From the NCBI RefSeq assembly GCF_016862435.1, contig NZ_BOMY01000013.1:124001-188000 (forward strand): a stretch of DNA of 64,000 nt, in the 5' to 3' direction. Every line of letters starts with the position of its first letter. Positions within the stretch are counted from its first letter, which is position 1. Below the pieces are notes generated by a model. The model had not been told where the DNA came from, made no database searches, and saw only the letters and a program-made list of their open reading frames with translations. Origin of the DNA: Paractinoplanes tereljensis (GTDB lineage: Bacteria > Actinomycetota > Actinomycetes > Mycobacteriales > Micromonosporaceae). A program made the position numbers and the translations under genes. This document shows, one piece after another, positions 20,666 to 31,337 of this stretch.

Positions 20666-22645
20666 CCGGGCGACCAACTCCGCCGGGTCGGTCAGGGGAC
20701 GATCACAGACGAAACCCCGGCAGACGTACGCGGTGGGCTTCCCGTCGCGCAGCGGGCGGTCGGCGAGCAGTGGCACACCCGGCTGGTCCGGCGGGCCGGC
20801 GACGATCACCGTGCCCGGCGGGGCGTGCCGGTAGGCGACGGCCACCAGCGGGTCGTCCGGGTCGTTCGTGGCGATGGCGATCTCGTACGGGCCGGTCAGC
20901 GCCGCCTCCGCCACCGTCGCCGAGTAACCGGCGAAGCGCGGATGCTTGTCGAACAGCGGCGCGACCTTTTCCAGCGCCGCGTCGGCCGCCTCCCGGTACG
21001 AATGCTCGCCGGCCAGCGCCGCATAACCGACCAGGGCCGCGGTGATTGCCGACAGCCCCGACGGCGTCGCGTTGTCGGTCGGGTCGGCCGGGCGGGTGAC
21101 CAGGCGTTCCGCGTCGTCGGCGGTGTCGTAGAAGCCGCCGTCGCCGGTGCCGAAGTGGGCCAGCGCCACGTCCAGCAGCTCTCTGGCGAGGGTCAGCCAG
21201 CGACCGTCCGCGGTGATCTGGTGCACGGCCAGGAAGCCCTCGGCCACGCAGCCGTAGTCCTCGAGCACGCCGGCCGGCTCGCCCACCACGCCGTCCCGCG
21301 ACACCCGGCGCAGCCGGCCGCCGACCAGGTGCCGGTCGGCCAGCACCCCGGCCAGCGCGATCGCCGCGGCGCGCGACGCCGCCGCGCCGGTGAGCACACC
21401 GTGCTCGGCCAGAGCGGTCACCGCAAGGCCGTTCCAGGAGGCGACGATCTTGTCGTCGCGGGCCGGTTGGGGACGCTTGCTGCGCGCGTCCAGCAACTTT
21501 TCCCGTACGCCGTGCCAGCGCGCGACAAGCGACGGCTCGGCGGCGTCGATGTCCCGGGCGAGCACCAGCACGCTGCTGCCGTGCTCGAACGTGCCGGTCT
21601 CGGTGACCCGGAACAGGTCGGCCGCCCACCGGCCGTCCTCCTCCCCCAGCACCTCGACGAGCTGCGCGGGCGTCCACGCGTAGGTCAGACCCTCGAGCCC
21701 ATCGGCGTCGGCGTCCAGCGCCGACGCCAGCCCACCGGCCGGCGTCCCCAGGTCCCGAAGCAGAAAATCCGCGGTCTCGTCGGCGATGCGCTTGGCGAAC
21801 GGGTCACCGGTGAGGCGCCACAATTGGGTGTACGCCCGAAGCAGTAACGCATTGTCGTAGAGCATCTTCTCGAAGTGCGGAACGGTCCAGGTTGCGTCGA
21901 CCGAGTACCGGGCGAAGCCGCCGGCCAACTGGTCGTAAATGCCGCCGCGCCCCATCTGCTCGGCCGCGTGCCGGGTCACCTCGAGCGCCTCCGCGGAACC
22001 GGTGCGCTGATGGTGCCGGAGCAGGAACAACAGACTCATGTGCGGGGGAAATTTCGGCGCGCCGCCAAAACCGCCGTACGCCCGGTCCTGGTCGTTGAAA
22101 AGCCCGGCGGCCGCGGCCGCCAGCAATTCCGCCGAGATCGGCACGGTCGGCCCACCGACCAGCTGGGCGCCGCCGATCGCCTGCACCACCGCCGCGCCCT
22201 GCTTGAGGACCTCGTCGCGCTGTTCTTTCCAGGCGGTGCCGACGGACTCGAGCAGCCGGGTGAAGTGCGGTTTGGGGTAATAGGTCCCGCAGAAGAAGGG
22301 TTCCCCGTCGGGCGTGGCGAAGACCGTCATCGGCCAGCCACCCTGCCCACTCATGGCCTGGGTAGCGGTCATGTAGACGGCGTCGACGTCGGGCCGCTCC
22401 TCCCGATCCACCTTGATCGCCACAAACCCGTCATTCATCAGCGCGGCCACCCCGTCGTCCTCGAACGACTCGTGCGCCATGACGTGACACCAGTGACAGG
22501 CCGCATAGCCCACCGAGATCAGAACCGGCACGTCCCGGCGCCGCGCCTCCTCGAAGGCAGCCTCACCCCAGGGCCACCAGTCGACCGGGTTGTCCTTGTG
22601 CTGCAACAGATACGGCGACGTAGCGTCGGCGAGGTGGTTAGCCAT
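20651..22645 (-). CDS. DUF255 thioredoxin-domain protein (YyaL/SSP411 family; carries a TTA codon)
   Basis: A 664-residue cytoplasmic protein with an N-terminal thioredoxin-like DUF255 domain (about 2-165; start [20 protein letters not shown], motif [13 protein letters not shown]) followed by an (alpha/alpha)6 barrel resembling glycoside-epimerase folds (about 190-560). Family members are widespread but biochemically poorly defined. Start ATG 22645 has AGGAG eight bases upstream; a GTG nine bases earlier would sit on that site. Codon 267 is TTA (plus-strand taa at 21845-21847), rare at this GC content, which suggests dependence on the UUA-reading tRNA. Confidence 0.88.
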   Translation of the reverse strand: MANHLADATSPYLLQHKDNPVDWWPWGEAAFEEARRRDVPVLISVGYAACHWCHVMAHESFEDDGVAALMNDGFVAIKVDREERPDVDAVYMTATQAMSGQGGWPMTVFATPDGEPFFCGTYYPKPHFTRLLESVGTAWKEQRDEVLKQGAAVVQAIGGAQLVGGPTVPISAELLAAAAAGLFNDQDRAYGGFGGAPKFPPHMSLLFLLRHHQRTGSAEALEVTRHAAEQMGRGGIYDQLAGGFARYSVDATWTVPHFEKMLYDNALLLRAYTQLWRLTGDPFAKRIADETADFLLRDLGTPAGGLASALDADADGLEGLTYAWTPAQLVEVLGEEDGRWAADLFRVTETGTFEHGSSVLVLARDIDAAEPSLVARWHGVREKLLDARSKRPQPARDDKIVASWNGLAVTALAEHGVLTGAAASRAAAIALAGVLADRHLVGGRLRRVSRDGVVGEPAGVLEDYGCVAEGFLAVHQITADGRWLTLARELLDVALAHFGTGDGGFYDTADDAERLVTRPADPTDNATPSGLSAITAALVGYAALAGEHSYREAADAALEKVAPLFDKHPRFAGYSATVAEAALTGPYEIAIATNDPDDPLVAVAYRHAPPGTVIVAGPPDQPGVPLLADRPLRDGKPTAYVCRGFVCDRPLTDPAELVARLARE

Positions 22646-22794
22646 CCCTGCCACTCCTGATCTTGACGCTCGTAGGTCGCGGGTGGTCCCGTGCAGCCAT
22701 CCGATTCACGAGTTAATCACGAGTTCCCTCGAAGCCTCGGTCGACCGCTCACCACCGCCAGAGGAAGGCCGACACTTTTACTCCCCGAAAAGCC

Positions 22795-24119
22795 GTGGTT
22801 CCGCACCTGCCGTCCAGTTGGGGCTACGCCGCATCCGATTTCCTCATCATGCTGGCGGCCGGCTACGCGAGCGTGGGCTACCGACGCCGAGCCTCCTGCG
22901 TGTCCGGCCGAGCCCGCGCAGCGATGATCGTCGGCGCCTGCTCCGCCGCGATGTGGAGCCTGGCCAACGGCCTCTTCCTGCTGGCCGAGACGCCCTTGGT
23001 CGGAACCGTCGGCACCGACGTCGGCGGCTTGATGTCCATCACGGCCGCGGCGCTGCTTCCGGTCATCCACGATCATCACGGATCTTCACTTCATCATCCC
23101 GGAGGCATTGGCCGCGGCCCTGGCCCTGGTCACCGCCGCGAGCAGCGTGCCGAGTCGCAACGCTCGCGCATTGCATCTGCTGGCCGGCGTGGCGGTGGTG
23201 CTCGCCGTGACCATGATGCTCGTCGTGCACAACGGCACGATGCATTCGCCCTGGTACGAGAACGGCGCGGGCGCGGGGTTCGTGCTCGGTGCACTGCTCA
23301 TGGCCCTGGCCAGCCGGCACGTCGTGCCGATGTCCGACGAGAACGACGTTTCGCCGGCTCGTGACCAGCATGTGGGCGGCCCTGCCGTACGTTCCGGTGC
23401 TGCTGGCCGTGGTGGCGGTCGCCATGGTGCAGGTACGCACCGGGCGAGTCGGTGCGGTCCTGGTCTGGCTGATGCTCGCCACGTTCTGCCTGGTGTTGCT
23501 GCGGCAGCTGACGACTCTCCTGATAGTCGGCGGGATGGCCGTCGTCCTGCAGGAACAGAAGGTCCGCCTGGGGTACCAGGCGCACCACGACGCGTTGACC
23601 GGCCTGCCCAATCGGGCCGCCTTCCAGGATCGCGGTGGCCGGGCCCTCCGGGACGCCGACAGCGTTGCGCTGCTGCTGCTCGACCTCGACGGCTTCAAAC
23701 CGGTAAACGACTCGCTGGGGCACGCGGCCGGCGACGAGGTGCTGGTGAGCATCGCCGGGCGGCTCTCCGCGGCGCTGCGCCCCGGCGACGTCGCCTGCCG
23801 ACTCGGCGGTGACGAATTCGCGGTCCTGGTCACCGACGTATCGGACGACGAGGTCCTCGACCTTGCCCGGCGTGTCCTGTCGGACATCAGTGGGCCGATG
23901 ACGATTCATGGGACACCGGTCGCCGTCGGCGTCAGCATCGGCGTCACCTCCTCCCGGCGAGGGACTACCGACAGTCTTGACCTGCTGCTGCGAGAGGCCG
24001 ACGAGGCGATGTACGACGCCAAAGCGCGCGGCAAGGGCATCATCAGCCGCTACCACGGCCGGGAGGGGACGACGATCGCGCTCGTCCCCGCGTCGATTCC
24101 GTCAGGCGGCGGTGGCTAG
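22795..24119 (+). pseudogene. Frameshifted membrane-bound diguanylate cyclase (two frame breaks)
   Basis: Three successive frames form one protein. Frame 1 (from GTG 22795) encodes about 90 residues with several hydrophobic helices, up to LLPVIH near 23070. The story continues in frame 2 (DLHFIIPEALAAALALV onward, to PMSDEND near 23348). It then moves to frame 3 (RLVTSMWAALPYVPVLL onward), which carries a complete GGDEF domain with HHDALTGLPNR, RPGD inhibition site and GGDEF active site. The intact ancestor would be a roughly 440-residue multi-helix membrane cyclase. The last segment (276 codons from 23289) is open and could still make a cyclase domain if translated. Sequencing error is the alternative. 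The 3' end overlaps the convergent aquaporin gene by 18 bases. Confidence 0.75.
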
Positions 24120-24866
24120 CTCCAGCGGCGAGGCGTTCTCGTTCTGCCCGAGCAGCGCCGCATAGGTGAAGCCGGCGATCAGCCCACCCGCGATCGGCGC
24201 GACGATGAACAGCCAGAGCTGACCGAGCGGCCCGCTGCCGGCGAACAGAGCGGGGCCGATCGACCGGGCCGGATTCACGGACGTGTTCGTCACCGGGATG
24301 CTGACCAGGTGGATCAGGGTGAGGCTGAGCCCGATCGCGATCGGAGCGAATCCGCGGGGTGCGCGGGTGTCCGTCGCACCGAGGATGACGAACAGGAAAA
24401 CCGCGGTCAGTACGATCTCGGTGACCAACGAAGCCACTAGCGAGTAGCCGCCGGGCGAGTGGCTGCCGTAGCCGTTCGTCGCGAAGCCGGACTCGGTAGC
24501 GTCGAATCCGGGCCGGCCGGCCGCGATCACGTACAGGACCCCGGCACCGGCGGCACCGGCCACCACCTGGGTCGCGATGTACGCGGGCGCGTCCCGCCAT
24601 GGCAGCCGGCCGGCGGCGGCGAGCCCCAACGTCACCGCCGGGTTGAAATGGCCGCCCGACACGTGCCCCACCGCGTAGGCCATGGTCATGACGCTCAGCC
24701 CGAACGCGAGGGCCACCCCGAGAAAACCGATACCCAGGTGAACGCCCGCCGGGGTGAGGAACCCGGCGGCGAGGACCGCCGACCCGCAGCCGGCGAAGAC
24801 CAGCCAGAACGTGCCCAGGAACTCGGCCACGACCCGTTTCGGCATGGTTGGTGCAGAGGTAGCCAT
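24102..24866 (-). CDS. aqpZ: Aquaporin (AqpZ-like)
   Basis: A 254-residue six-helix channel with both NPA boxes (GGHFNPAVT and NTSVNPARS). The N-terminal [20 protein letters not shown] segment is almost that of bacterial AqpZ, which points to a water channel more than a glycerol facilitator. The ATG at 24866 is used here; an ATG seven codons downstream ([10 protein letters not shown]) aligns better with AqpZ length and could be the real start. Compared with AqpZ there is a longer loop around [20 protein letters not shown]. It is monocistronic between the broken GGDEF gene and the GGDEF/EAL gene. Confidence 0.92.
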   Translation of the reverse strand: MATSAPTMPKRVVAEFLGTFWLVFAGCGSAVLAAGFLTPAGVHLGIGFLGVALAFGLSVMTMAYAVGHVSGGHFNPAVTLGLAAAGRLPWRDAPAYIATQVVAGAAGAGVLYVIAAGRPGFDATESGFATNGYGSHSPGGYSLVASLVTEIVLTAVFLFVILGATDTRAPRGFAPIAIGLSLTLIHLVSIPVTNTSVNPARSIGPALFAGSGPLGQLWLFIVAPIAGGLIAGFTYAALLGQNENASPLELATAA

Positions 24867-24924
24867 GTCGCCAGACTCGCACGGCTGCCAGACCCCCAGC
24901 AGGCGTTCCCTCGTAAGAGGCGCG

Positions 24925-27468
24925 CTAGGAGGCGTCGTCGGCGCGTAGCGGGCGAATGTTGTTCGGCGCCGCCTCGGCCAACTGGACCAGGGCCTGGACA
25001 ATGCGGTCGGACGGCATCGGGCGGCTGAAGTGGTAGCCCTGGGCGGTCGGGCAGCCCAGCGCGATCAAGGCCGCACGCTGCTCCGTCGTCTCCACGCCCT
25101 CAGCTACCACCCGGACGCCCAGGCGGGCGCCCAGCTCTACCGCGCCGCGAACCACGGCCTCGGCGGCCGGGGAGTCGATCATGTCGTCCACGAAGGAGCG
25201 GTCGATCTTAATCTCGTCGACCGGCGCTCTCGTAACTATGGCTAGGGAGGAGTAACCGGTGCCGAAGTCGTCGAGGGAGAGTTGGACGCCCGCGCCGCGC
25301 AGAGCGGCCAGGACGTCGTCGACGATCGCCTGCTCGCTGACGGCAACCGACTCGGTGATCTCCAGGACCAGGCGGGAGGCGGGGGTGCGATGACGGCGCA
25401 GAGCGTCCGCCACCTGGCCGGGGAAGCCGGGGTCGAGCAGGCTGCGAGCCGACACGTTGACCGACACCGGCAGGTCGACGCCGGCCTGGTTCCACGACGC
25501 GGCGGCGGACAGGGCCAGGTCGAGCACCCGGTGGGTGAACGGGGTCAGCAGCTCGGTGTGCTCGACCGTGCGGATGAAGTCGTTCGGGGAGAGCTGACCG
25601 CGGCGCGGGTGACGCCAGCGGACCAGCGCCTCGACCCCGCTCGGGGCCGCGGTGACCAGGTCGACCGCGGGTTGCAGGTGCAGCACGATCTGGTCGTCGG
25701 TGGCCAGCGCGTCCTGCAGCTCGGCCAGCAGGGCCAACTCGTCGGTGGTCAGCACGTCCTGGCTGGTGTCGTAGGTGGCGACCGCCATCTCCTGCTGTTT
25801 CGCCTGGTCGAGGGCGAGCGAGGCGCGGCGGACCATCTCGGCGAGCTCCACCTGGCCGGCCCGGGCCACCACGACACCGACGGCGATCTCCACCGCGAGG
25901 CGTACGCCGGCGATCTCCATCGGCTGGCCGATGTGCTCGCCCAGCTCCCGGGCGCGCCGGACGGCCAGCGGCAGCGGGCTGGGCGTCTCGCGCAGCGGCG
26001 TCGCCGAGTCGGTGAGGGTGGCGATGGTGGGAATGAGCAGCGCGAACTCGTCGTCGCCGACCCGGGCGACCAACTCGGACTCGCGGGACAGCTCACCGAG
26101 GCGCTCGGCGATCAGGCCCAGCACCTCGTCGCCACAGCGGTGCCCGAGCGTGCCGTTGACCTCGCGGAAGCCGTTCACGTCGAGCAGCAGCAGGGCCACG
26201 TGCCGGTCGCGTTCGAGGCCGCGCAGCATCCGGTCGCCGTCGGCCAGCAGGCTGGCCCGGTTGAGCACGCCGGTGAGCGGGTCGTGCACGAAGTTGTAGG
26301 TGGCCTGTTCGCGCAGCTCGGTGACCTGCACCCGCGCCGCCGCATCATGCAGCGCCGCGGCCAGCGCGTCACCGTAGGCGGAGATCGCGGCCTCGTCGCG
26401 GGGCGCCGGGAGAGTCGGCTCGGCCAGCCAGACGGTCAGTTCGCCGACGACCTCACCGGCCACCGCCATCGAGCGGGTGATCGCCGGGCCGGGCAGGCCG
26501 GCGAGGAGGTTGTCCTGGCCGGGGCCGTCCTCGGCGTAGCGGTGCTCGCCCTCGGGGGTGCGCACGTCGATCTCGACGCGGCGGGCGCCGAAGACGTCGA
26601 GCGCGCCGCGCAGACCGGCCGCGGCCACCTCGCGCTCGGTGCCGCCGGGCAGTGCCGAGGTCGCCGCCGCGAACGCCTCCCACATCCGGCGTTCCTCCTC
26701 GGCGCGCAGGTGGAAGCGGTAGGTGCGCTGGAGCAGCCAGAGACCGGGCCCGAACGCGAGCAGCCAGACCGGGCCGCGGACCAGGGTGAACACCGCGCCG
26801 AGACCGACCAGGATGTTGCCGACGAACATCGGGATCTTGGCGTACGGGATGCGGGCGAAGATCTGGCCGGTGGCGGCGTCGCGATGCAGCGTGAGGGTGA
26901 GCGCGGCCAGGCCGAACGTGATCAGCAGATAGGTGAGCGCGCCGCCGACCAGGGCGACCTGGGTGCGGATGCTCAGCACCGGCGCGTCGCCACCGATCAG
27001 CCGCGCCACCGTGGCGGCGCCGGCCGCGCCGAGCGTCAGCGAGGCGGCCAGGTGCGCGACCTCGGCGACGTTGTGGTGTTCGTCCAGCCAGGACAGCACC
27101 GCCCAGGCGAGGACCGCGCCGGCCAGGGTGGCCAGGGGCAGCCAGCCGGGTGGCACCACGACGAAACCGATGATGAACGCGGCTTCGCCCCAGGAGACGG
27201 AGACGACGCCCCGGCCGAGCCGGAACCGAAGCCGGGCCAGCTGTCCGGCCGCCACCAGCAGTGCCGCGAGACCCACCCCGGCCATTACCGAGAGTGGACG
27301 ATCCACCGGCCGCGAGACGGGCAGCAGGGCGCCTCCGACGGCCACCAGAACGGCCAGTCCGACGACTGCGGCGGTCAGTGCGCGAACGGCTCGGGAGCGG
27401 CCGGCGAGGCCCGCCGCCTCGATCCACGATCGACGGACACCGGTCCCGGTCACCGGCGGGGCGGTCAC
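24925..27468 (-). CDS. Membrane GGDEF-EAL protein, probable c-di-GMP phosphodiesterase
   Basis: An 847-residue protein with seven to eight N-terminal transmembrane helices (about 25-265), a GAF-like linker region (about 270-400), a GGDEF domain (about 405-570) and an EAL domain (about 590-840). The cyclase active site is degenerate, GDDEF instead of GGDEF, and the inhibition site reads RESE rather than RxxD. The EAL domain keeps all key elements: [36 protein letters not shown] and AQGYHFSRP. It should therefore degrade c-di-GMP, with the GGDEF half perhaps binding GTP as a regulator. The input is probably a membrane-sensed signal. Confidence 0.88.
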   Translation of the reverse strand: MTAPPVTGTGVRRSWIEAAGLAGRSRAVRALTAAVVGLAVLVAVGGALLPVSRPVDRPLSVMAGVGLAALLVAAGQLARLRFRLGRGVVSVSWGEAAFIIGFVVVPPGWLPLATLAGAVLAWAVLSWLDEHHNVAEVAHLAASLTLGAAGAATVARLIGGDAPVLSIRTQVALVGGALTYLLITFGLAALTLTLHRDAATGQIFARIPYAKIPMFVGNILVGLGAVFTLVRGPVWLLAFGPGLWLLQRTYRFHLRAEEERRMWEAFAAATSALPGGTEREVAAAGLRGALDVFGARRVEIDVRTPEGEHRYAEDGPGQDNLLAGLPGPAITRSMAVAGEVVGELTVWLAEPTLPAPRDEAAISAYGDALAAALHDAAARVQVTELREQATYNFVHDPLTGVLNRASLLADGDRMLRGLERDRHVALLLLDVNGFREVNGTLGHRCGDEVLGLIAERLGELSRESELVARVGDDEFALLIPTIATLTDSATPLRETPSPLPLAVRRARELGEHIGQPMEIAGVRLAVEIAVGVVVARAGQVELAEMVRRASLALDQAKQQEMAVATYDTSQDVLTTDELALLAELQDALATDDQIVLHLQPAVDLVTAAPSGVEALVRWRHPRRGQLSPNDFIRTVEHTELLTPFTHRVLDLALSAAASWNQAGVDLPVSVNVSARSLLDPGFPGQVADALRRHRTPASRLVLEITESVAVSEQAIVDDVLAALRGAGVQLSLDDFGTGYSSLAIVTRAPVDEIKIDRSFVDDMIDSPAAEAVVRGAVELGARLGVRVVAEGVETTEQRAALIALGCPTAQGYHFSRPMPSDRIVQALVQLAEAAPNNIRPLRADDAS

Positions 27469-27717
27469 GAGTTGTCCCTGTTCACGAGCGGCACACGCGG
27501 ATGCACGTGCATCTGCAGGGGAGAAAGCCGGGGGCGGGGAGTGGTCATTTCGAGCGCCCCCTTCCGCGCAGGGTCGGGGGTCGTTGGGACCCCCGGCGGA
27601 AGGCTAAATCAATCCTGATGAACACAACAAGGGTTGACGTACGACCCGTGGCGGGCTTTCGTCAGACCAATACGGAGAGTGTTGTCCACTCAGACTCGTG
27701 AATGGCCTGCGACGTGG

Positions 27718-28071
27718 TCAAACGCGGCGCTGATCGCCTTCCGCGGGAGCGGCATCACTATCAGTAGTAACGCCTTTGACCTCGTGTTCCGTAGCGGTCG
27801 TAGCGGCTTCCGATCGATCCTGGTCGACTTTCGCGTCGGCCGATGCCTCGTCGGAGCGCTCAAGGTCCGCATTGAGGCGCGCGATCTCAGCTTCACGCTG
27901 TGTCGGCTGCACGTCCGTGAAACTGTCGGGAAGCCGACGCAAGCGCTTATTCATATTGCGAATCAGCAGAACAGTCGCTATGACCAGCAGCACGATCACG
28001 AACAGGCCCATCGGGCCGGCTAGGCCGCCGGACCGGGTGTCGCCGAAGTTGTTGACCGCGAAGAGGTTCAC
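27718..28071 (-). CDS. Small single-pass membrane protein coupled to mca
   Basis: A 117-residue protein with one hydrophobic helix (about residues 17-38) followed by a cationic RNMNKRLRRLPDSF segment and a long acidic, charged C-terminal tail. It starts at GTG 28071, whose bases overlap the mca stop codon in a GTGA arrangement, so it is translated with mca. A protein of this type often accompanies mca in actinomycetes; a scaffolding role at the membrane is a guess. The 250 bases between its stop and the GGDEF/EAL gene start hold no gene that I can recognise. Confidence 0.75.
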   Translation of the reverse strand: MNLFAVNNFGDTRSGGLAGPMGLFVIVLLVIATVLLIRNMNKRLRRLPDSFTDVQPTQREAEIARLNADLERSDEASADAKVDQDRSEAATTATEHEVKGVTTDSDAAPAEGDQRRV

Positions 28072-28955
28072 ACCTCGGATCGTACTGCCGACTCGTGGAT
28101 GCCCGCGAACAGGTCGGACTCGGGAATCGGGCTGTCGACCAGCGAACGGACCAGCTCGAAGTCTTCGGTCGGCCACACCTTCTGCTGCAGTTCCAGCGGA
28201 ATGCGGAACCAGAAGCCGTCCGGGTCGACCTGGGTGGCGTGCGCACGCAGAGCGTCATCGCGGGTATGGAAGTACTCCCCGCACTCGATCCGGGTGGTGA
28301 TCTTGTCGCCGCGGTCGTCGCGGTCGGACCACTTCTCCAGCCATTCGGTGTACGGCGACTCGAGGCCGGCCGCCAGCATGCCCTCGTGCAGGGCGAGCAT
28401 CCGGGCCCGCGTCCAGCCGGAGTTGTAATAGAGCTTCCGCGGCTGCCAGGGCTCGCCGAGCTCCGGGTATTTCTCCGGGTCGCCGGCCGCGTCGAAGGCC
28501 ACCACCGAGACCTTGTGGCACATGATGTGGTCGGGGTGCGGGTAGCCGCCGTTCTCGTCATAGGTCGTCATGACGTGCGGGCGGAACTCGCGGATCAGCT
28601 TGATCAGCGGCTTGGCTGCCTCTTCCGGGTCCTGCAGGCCGAAGCAGCCCTCGGGCAGCGGGGGCAGCGGGTCGCCCTCGGGCAGGCCCGAGTCGACGAA
28701 GCCGAGCCACGCCTGGTCGACGCCGAGGATCTCGCGCGCCTTGGCCATCTCGGCGCGGCGGATGTTGGTGATGTCGGCCAGCACCTCGGGGCGGTCCATC
28801 TTCGGGTTGAGCACGCTGCCGCGCTCCCCACCCGTACATGTCGCGACCAGGACCTTTGCGCCATCAGCCACGTACTTGGCCATGGTGGCGGCACCCTTGC
28901 TCGACTCGTCGTCGGGGTGGGCGTGCACCGCCATGAGACGCATCTGCTCGGTCAC
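28068..28955 (-). CDS. mca: Mycothiol S-conjugate amidase
   Basis: A 295-residue zinc amidase that cleaves mycothiol adducts of electrophiles to a mercapturate, which is exported, and glucosaminyl-inositol, which is recycled. It has the LmbE/PIG-L-type zinc motif HAHPDDE (residues 11-17), GYPHPDH with the third His, and the Mca-like GGERGSVLNPKMDRPEV loop. GTG 28955 is chosen because GGGAG precedes it; longer frames run into the divergent DUF4307 gene. MshB is a paralogue, but the neighbourhood (DUF4307 divergent, greA and ilvA nearby) is the usual one for mca. Confidence 0.94.
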   Translation of the reverse strand: MTEQMRLMAVHAHPDDESSKGAATMAKYVADGAKVLVATCTGGERGSVLNPKMDRPEVLADITNIRRAEMAKAREILGVDQAWLGFVDSGLPEGDPLPPLPEGCFGLQDPEEAAKPLIKLIREFRPHVMTTYDENGGYPHPDHIMCHKVSVVAFDAAGDPEKYPELGEPWQPRKLYYNSGWTRARMLALHEGMLAAGLESPYTEWLEKWSDRDDRGDKITTRIECGEYFHTRDDALRAHATQVDPDGFWFRIPLELQQKVWPTEDFELVRSLVDSPIPESDLFAGIHESAVRSEV

Positions 28956-29041
28956 GTAAGACTCCCCTGCAGCCTGCTGCGAAGATGGACCCTGCCATTC
29001 TGGCCGATCCCACCGACAAGAAACGCATGAGAGGTCGTCAG

Positions 29042-29461
29042 GTGAGCGAGACGCACACCACAACCCCGGTCTTCCCACCGGGCCGCTACGGCCGCCGGCG
29101 CGACGGCCGCCGCAAACTGGCGGGGCCGATCATCGCGCTGACCCTGGTCGTCGCGTTCTCGGTGCTTATCTCGATCAAGCTCTACCAGAGGTACGGCGAG
29201 ACCGACTACCAACCGCAGATTGTCGGCTGGCAGGTGCCCAGCGACGCGGCCATGACGATCAAGTTCAAGGTGCGCGTCCCGGCCGGCGGCGCCGCCGAGT
29301 GCGCGCTGCGGGCCCGCGACTACCAGGGCAACGAGGTCGGCCGCCGGACGGTCGTGGTGCGGGCCGGGACGGGCGAGACCGCGATCGAGGCGGAGGAGAC
29401 GGTGACCACCACCGCCCGAGGGTCGGTCGGTGACGTGCCGGGCTGCCAATCGGCCCCCTGA
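29042..29461 (+). CDS. DUF4307 membrane protein
   Basis: A 139-residue protein with an N-terminal FPPGRYGRRR motif, one transmembrane helix (about residues 29-50) and an extracytoplasmic beta-rich domain with a Cys pair (AECALR, VPGCQ). This is the DUF4307 family of actinobacteria, of unknown function, which commonly lies divergent from mca. I prefer GTG 29042, with GAGAGG seven bases upstream; an ATG at 28985 is in frame and would add 19 residues without hydrophobic character. Confidence 0.8.
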   Translation: MSETHTTTPVFPPGRYGRRRDGRRKLAGPIIALTLVVAFSVLISIKLYQRYGETDYQPQIVGWQVPSDAAMTIKFKVRVPAGGAAECALRARDYQGNEVGRRTVVVRAGTGETAIEAEETVTTTARGSVGDVPGCQSAP

Positions 29462-29580
29462 TCTGGGCAAGTTTGAGCAAATCCGGCCCCGTGCGTACCG
29501 CTGGTAAGCTTAGTGATTCGCTCCGTTCAGCATGCGACGACGATGTTGAGCGTTTCCCCGTTCCAGCAAGGAGATCGACC

Positions 29581-30075
29581 GTGTCCAGTTCAGAGGCGCC
29601 CAAGACTTGGCTTTCTCAGGACGCTCACGACCGGCTGCAGGCCGAGCTTGACGAGCTGATCGCCGGCCGGCCCGCGATTGCGGCGGAGATCAACGCTCGC
29701 CGCGAAGAGGGCGACTTGCGGGAGAACGGCGGCTACCACGCCGCTCGTGAGGAGCAGAGCCGGCAGGAAGGCCGCATCCAATACCTGAAGGAGTTCCTGC
29801 GGAACTCCGAGGTCGGCGAGGCCCAGGCGGCCGATTCCGTGCAGCCCGGCTCGGTCGTGACGATCTACTTCGACAACGACAAGAGCGACACCGAGACCTT
29901 CCTGCTCGGCTCGCGCGAGATCTCCTCCACCACCGACCTGACGGTCTACAGCCCCGAGTCGGCGCTGGGCAAGGCGATCCTCGGCAGCAGCACCGGCCAG
30001 ACGGTGACCTACACGGCCCCGAGCGGCGCCGACATCAAGGTCACCGTGGTCAAGTTCGGCGCCTTCGAAGGCTGA
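29581..30075 (+). CDS. greA: Transcription elongation factor GreA
   Basis: A 164-residue factor that enters the RNA polymerase secondary channel and stimulates cleavage of backtracked transcripts. The N-terminal coiled-coil carries ARREEGDLRENGGYHAARE with the acidic tip, and the C-terminal FKBP-like domain follows (SVVTIYFDND to VVKFGAFEG). GTG 29581 is selected by AAGGAG at 29568-29573; an upstream in-frame ATG at 29473 would add 36 non-conserved residues. It is followed by a strong hairpin shared with the convergent ilvA gene. Confidence 0.95.
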   Translation: MSSSEAPKTWLSQDAHDRLQAELDELIAGRPAIAAEINARREEGDLRENGGYHAAREEQSRQEGRIQYLKEFLRNSEVGEAQAADSVQPGSVVTIYFDNDKSDTETFLLGSREISSTTDLTVYSPESALGKAILGSSTGQTVTYTAPSGADIKVTVVKFGAFEG

Positions 30076-30080
30076 AAACC

Positions 30081-30119
30081 CGGGTGGCGACCCGCTCAGA
30101 AGCTGAGCGGGTCCACCCG
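30081..30119. terminator. Bidirectional terminator between greA and ilvA
   Basis: A 17-bp stem (30081-30087 plus 30090-30099 with 30103-30112 plus 30113-30119) with a two-base bulge and a tiny loop begins five bases after the greA stop. It includes the ilvA stop codon region and should end transcripts from both directions. Confidence 0.8.
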
Positions 30120-31316
30120 ATAGCCCGAGGCCCGCAGTGCGCTGATCAGCGCCGCCGAGTGGTCCGGCCCGCGCGTCTCGACCGAGAGTGCCACCTCGGC
30201 CTCGCCGAAACTCAGCCGCGGGCTCTGCCGGGAGTGCGACACGTCGACCACGTTCGCCCGCTGATCCGCGATCTCCCCGAGCAGCCGGGCGAGTGCCCCC
30301 GGCCGGTCGTCGCAGCGCACCGCCAGCCGCAGGAACCGGCCCGCCGAGGCCAGCCCGTGCTCGATCACCCGCAGCAGCAGCATCGGGTCGATGTTGCCGC
30401 CGGACAGGATCGCCACCACCGGCCCGTTCGGCGGCACCACACATGACCCCGTGAGCAGCGCCGCCACCGCCGCGGCGCCGGCCGGCTCGACCACCATCTT
30501 GTGCCGTTCCAACAGCACCAGCAGCGCAGCCGACAGGTCCTCGTCAGTGACCGTGACGATCTCGTCGACCAGCTTGCTGACGTGCGCGAACGTGAGGTCC
30601 CCGGGACGCAGCACGGCGATGCCGTCGGCGATCGTGAGACCCCGCTCCAGCTTCACCGGGGTGCCCGCGGCCAGTGAGGGCGGATAGGCGGCCGCGCCGC
30701 TGGCCTGCACCCCGACGATCCGGATGTCCGGCCGCAACGCCTTGGCCGCCACCGCGAGGCCGGAGATCAGCCCGCCGCCACCGGTCGCGGTCACGATCGT
30801 GGCGGCCTCCGGCAGCTGCTCGAGGATCTCCAGGCCGACGGTGCCCTGCCCGGCGATCACGTCCGGGTGATCGAACGGGTGGATCAGCACCGCGCCGGTC
30901 TCGGCCGCGAACTGAACCGCGGCGTCGAGCGCGTCGTCGACGCTGGTGCCGGCGTACTCGATGGCCGCGCCGTAACCCCGGGTGGCGGTGACCTTGGGCA
31001 GCGGCGCGCCCTCCGGCATGAAGACCGTGGAACGCGCGCCGAGCAGGCCGGCGGCGAGCGCCACCCCCTGCGCGTGATTTCCGGCGCTGGCGGCGACCAC
31101 GCCGCGCCGGCGCTCGGCGTCGGAGAGACGGGCGATCCGGGTGTACGCGCCACGCACCTTGTACGACCCGGCGCGCTGCTGGTTCTCGCACTTCAGCCAG
31201 GCCGGCACCCCGGTGATCTCGCTGAGCAGGCGGGACGGGATCAGCGGAGTCTTCTTGACGACTCCGCTGATCAGCTCACGAGCCGCTTCGACATCAGCGA
31301 GGGAGAGAAGGTCCAT
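30096..31316 (-). CDS. ilvA: Threonine ammonia-lyase (threonine deaminase)
   Basis: A 406-residue PLP enzyme converting threonine to 2-oxobutanoate and ammonia. The PLP lysine is in QQRAGSYKVRGAY, the phosphate-binding loop is GGGGLISG, and SAGNHAQGVA is present. A C-terminal ACT-like domain (about 325-406) could bind a regulatory amino acid. The length and single ACT domain resemble the shorter, often catabolic-like form (TdcB/IlvA2 of actinomycetes) more than the two-domain E. coli IlvA. It follows the amidase gene by 21 bases and may share a transcript with metB and the amidase; MetB/cystathionine lyase also yields 2-oxobutanoate. Confidence 0.92.
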   Translation of the reverse strand: MDLLSLADVEAARELISGVVKKTPLIPSRLLSEITGVPAWLKCENQQRAGSYKVRGAYTRIARLSDAERRRGVVAASAGNHAQGVALAAGLLGARSTVFMPEGAPLPKVTATRGYGAAIEYAGTSVDDALDAAVQFAAETGAVLIHPFDHPDVIAGQGTVGLEILEQLPEAATIVTATGGGGLISGLAVAAKALRPDIRIVGVQASGAAAYPPSLAAGTPVKLERGLTIADGIAVLRPGDLTFAHVSKLVDEIVTVTDEDLSAALLVLLERHKMVVEPAGAAAVAALLTGSCVVPPNGPVVAILSGGNIDPMLLLRVIEHGLASAGRFLRLAVRCDDRPGALARLLGEIADQRANVVDVSHSRQSPRLSFGEAEVALSVETRGPDHSAALISALRASGYRVDPLSF

Positions 31317-31337
31317 GGGTGCGATCGTGCCACCCGC

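Noticed and set aside
27469..27717. Possible small gene or RNA between the GGDEF/EAL gene and the mca partner gene
   Set aside because: No frame with a ribosome site and no strong hairpin was found in the 249 bases.
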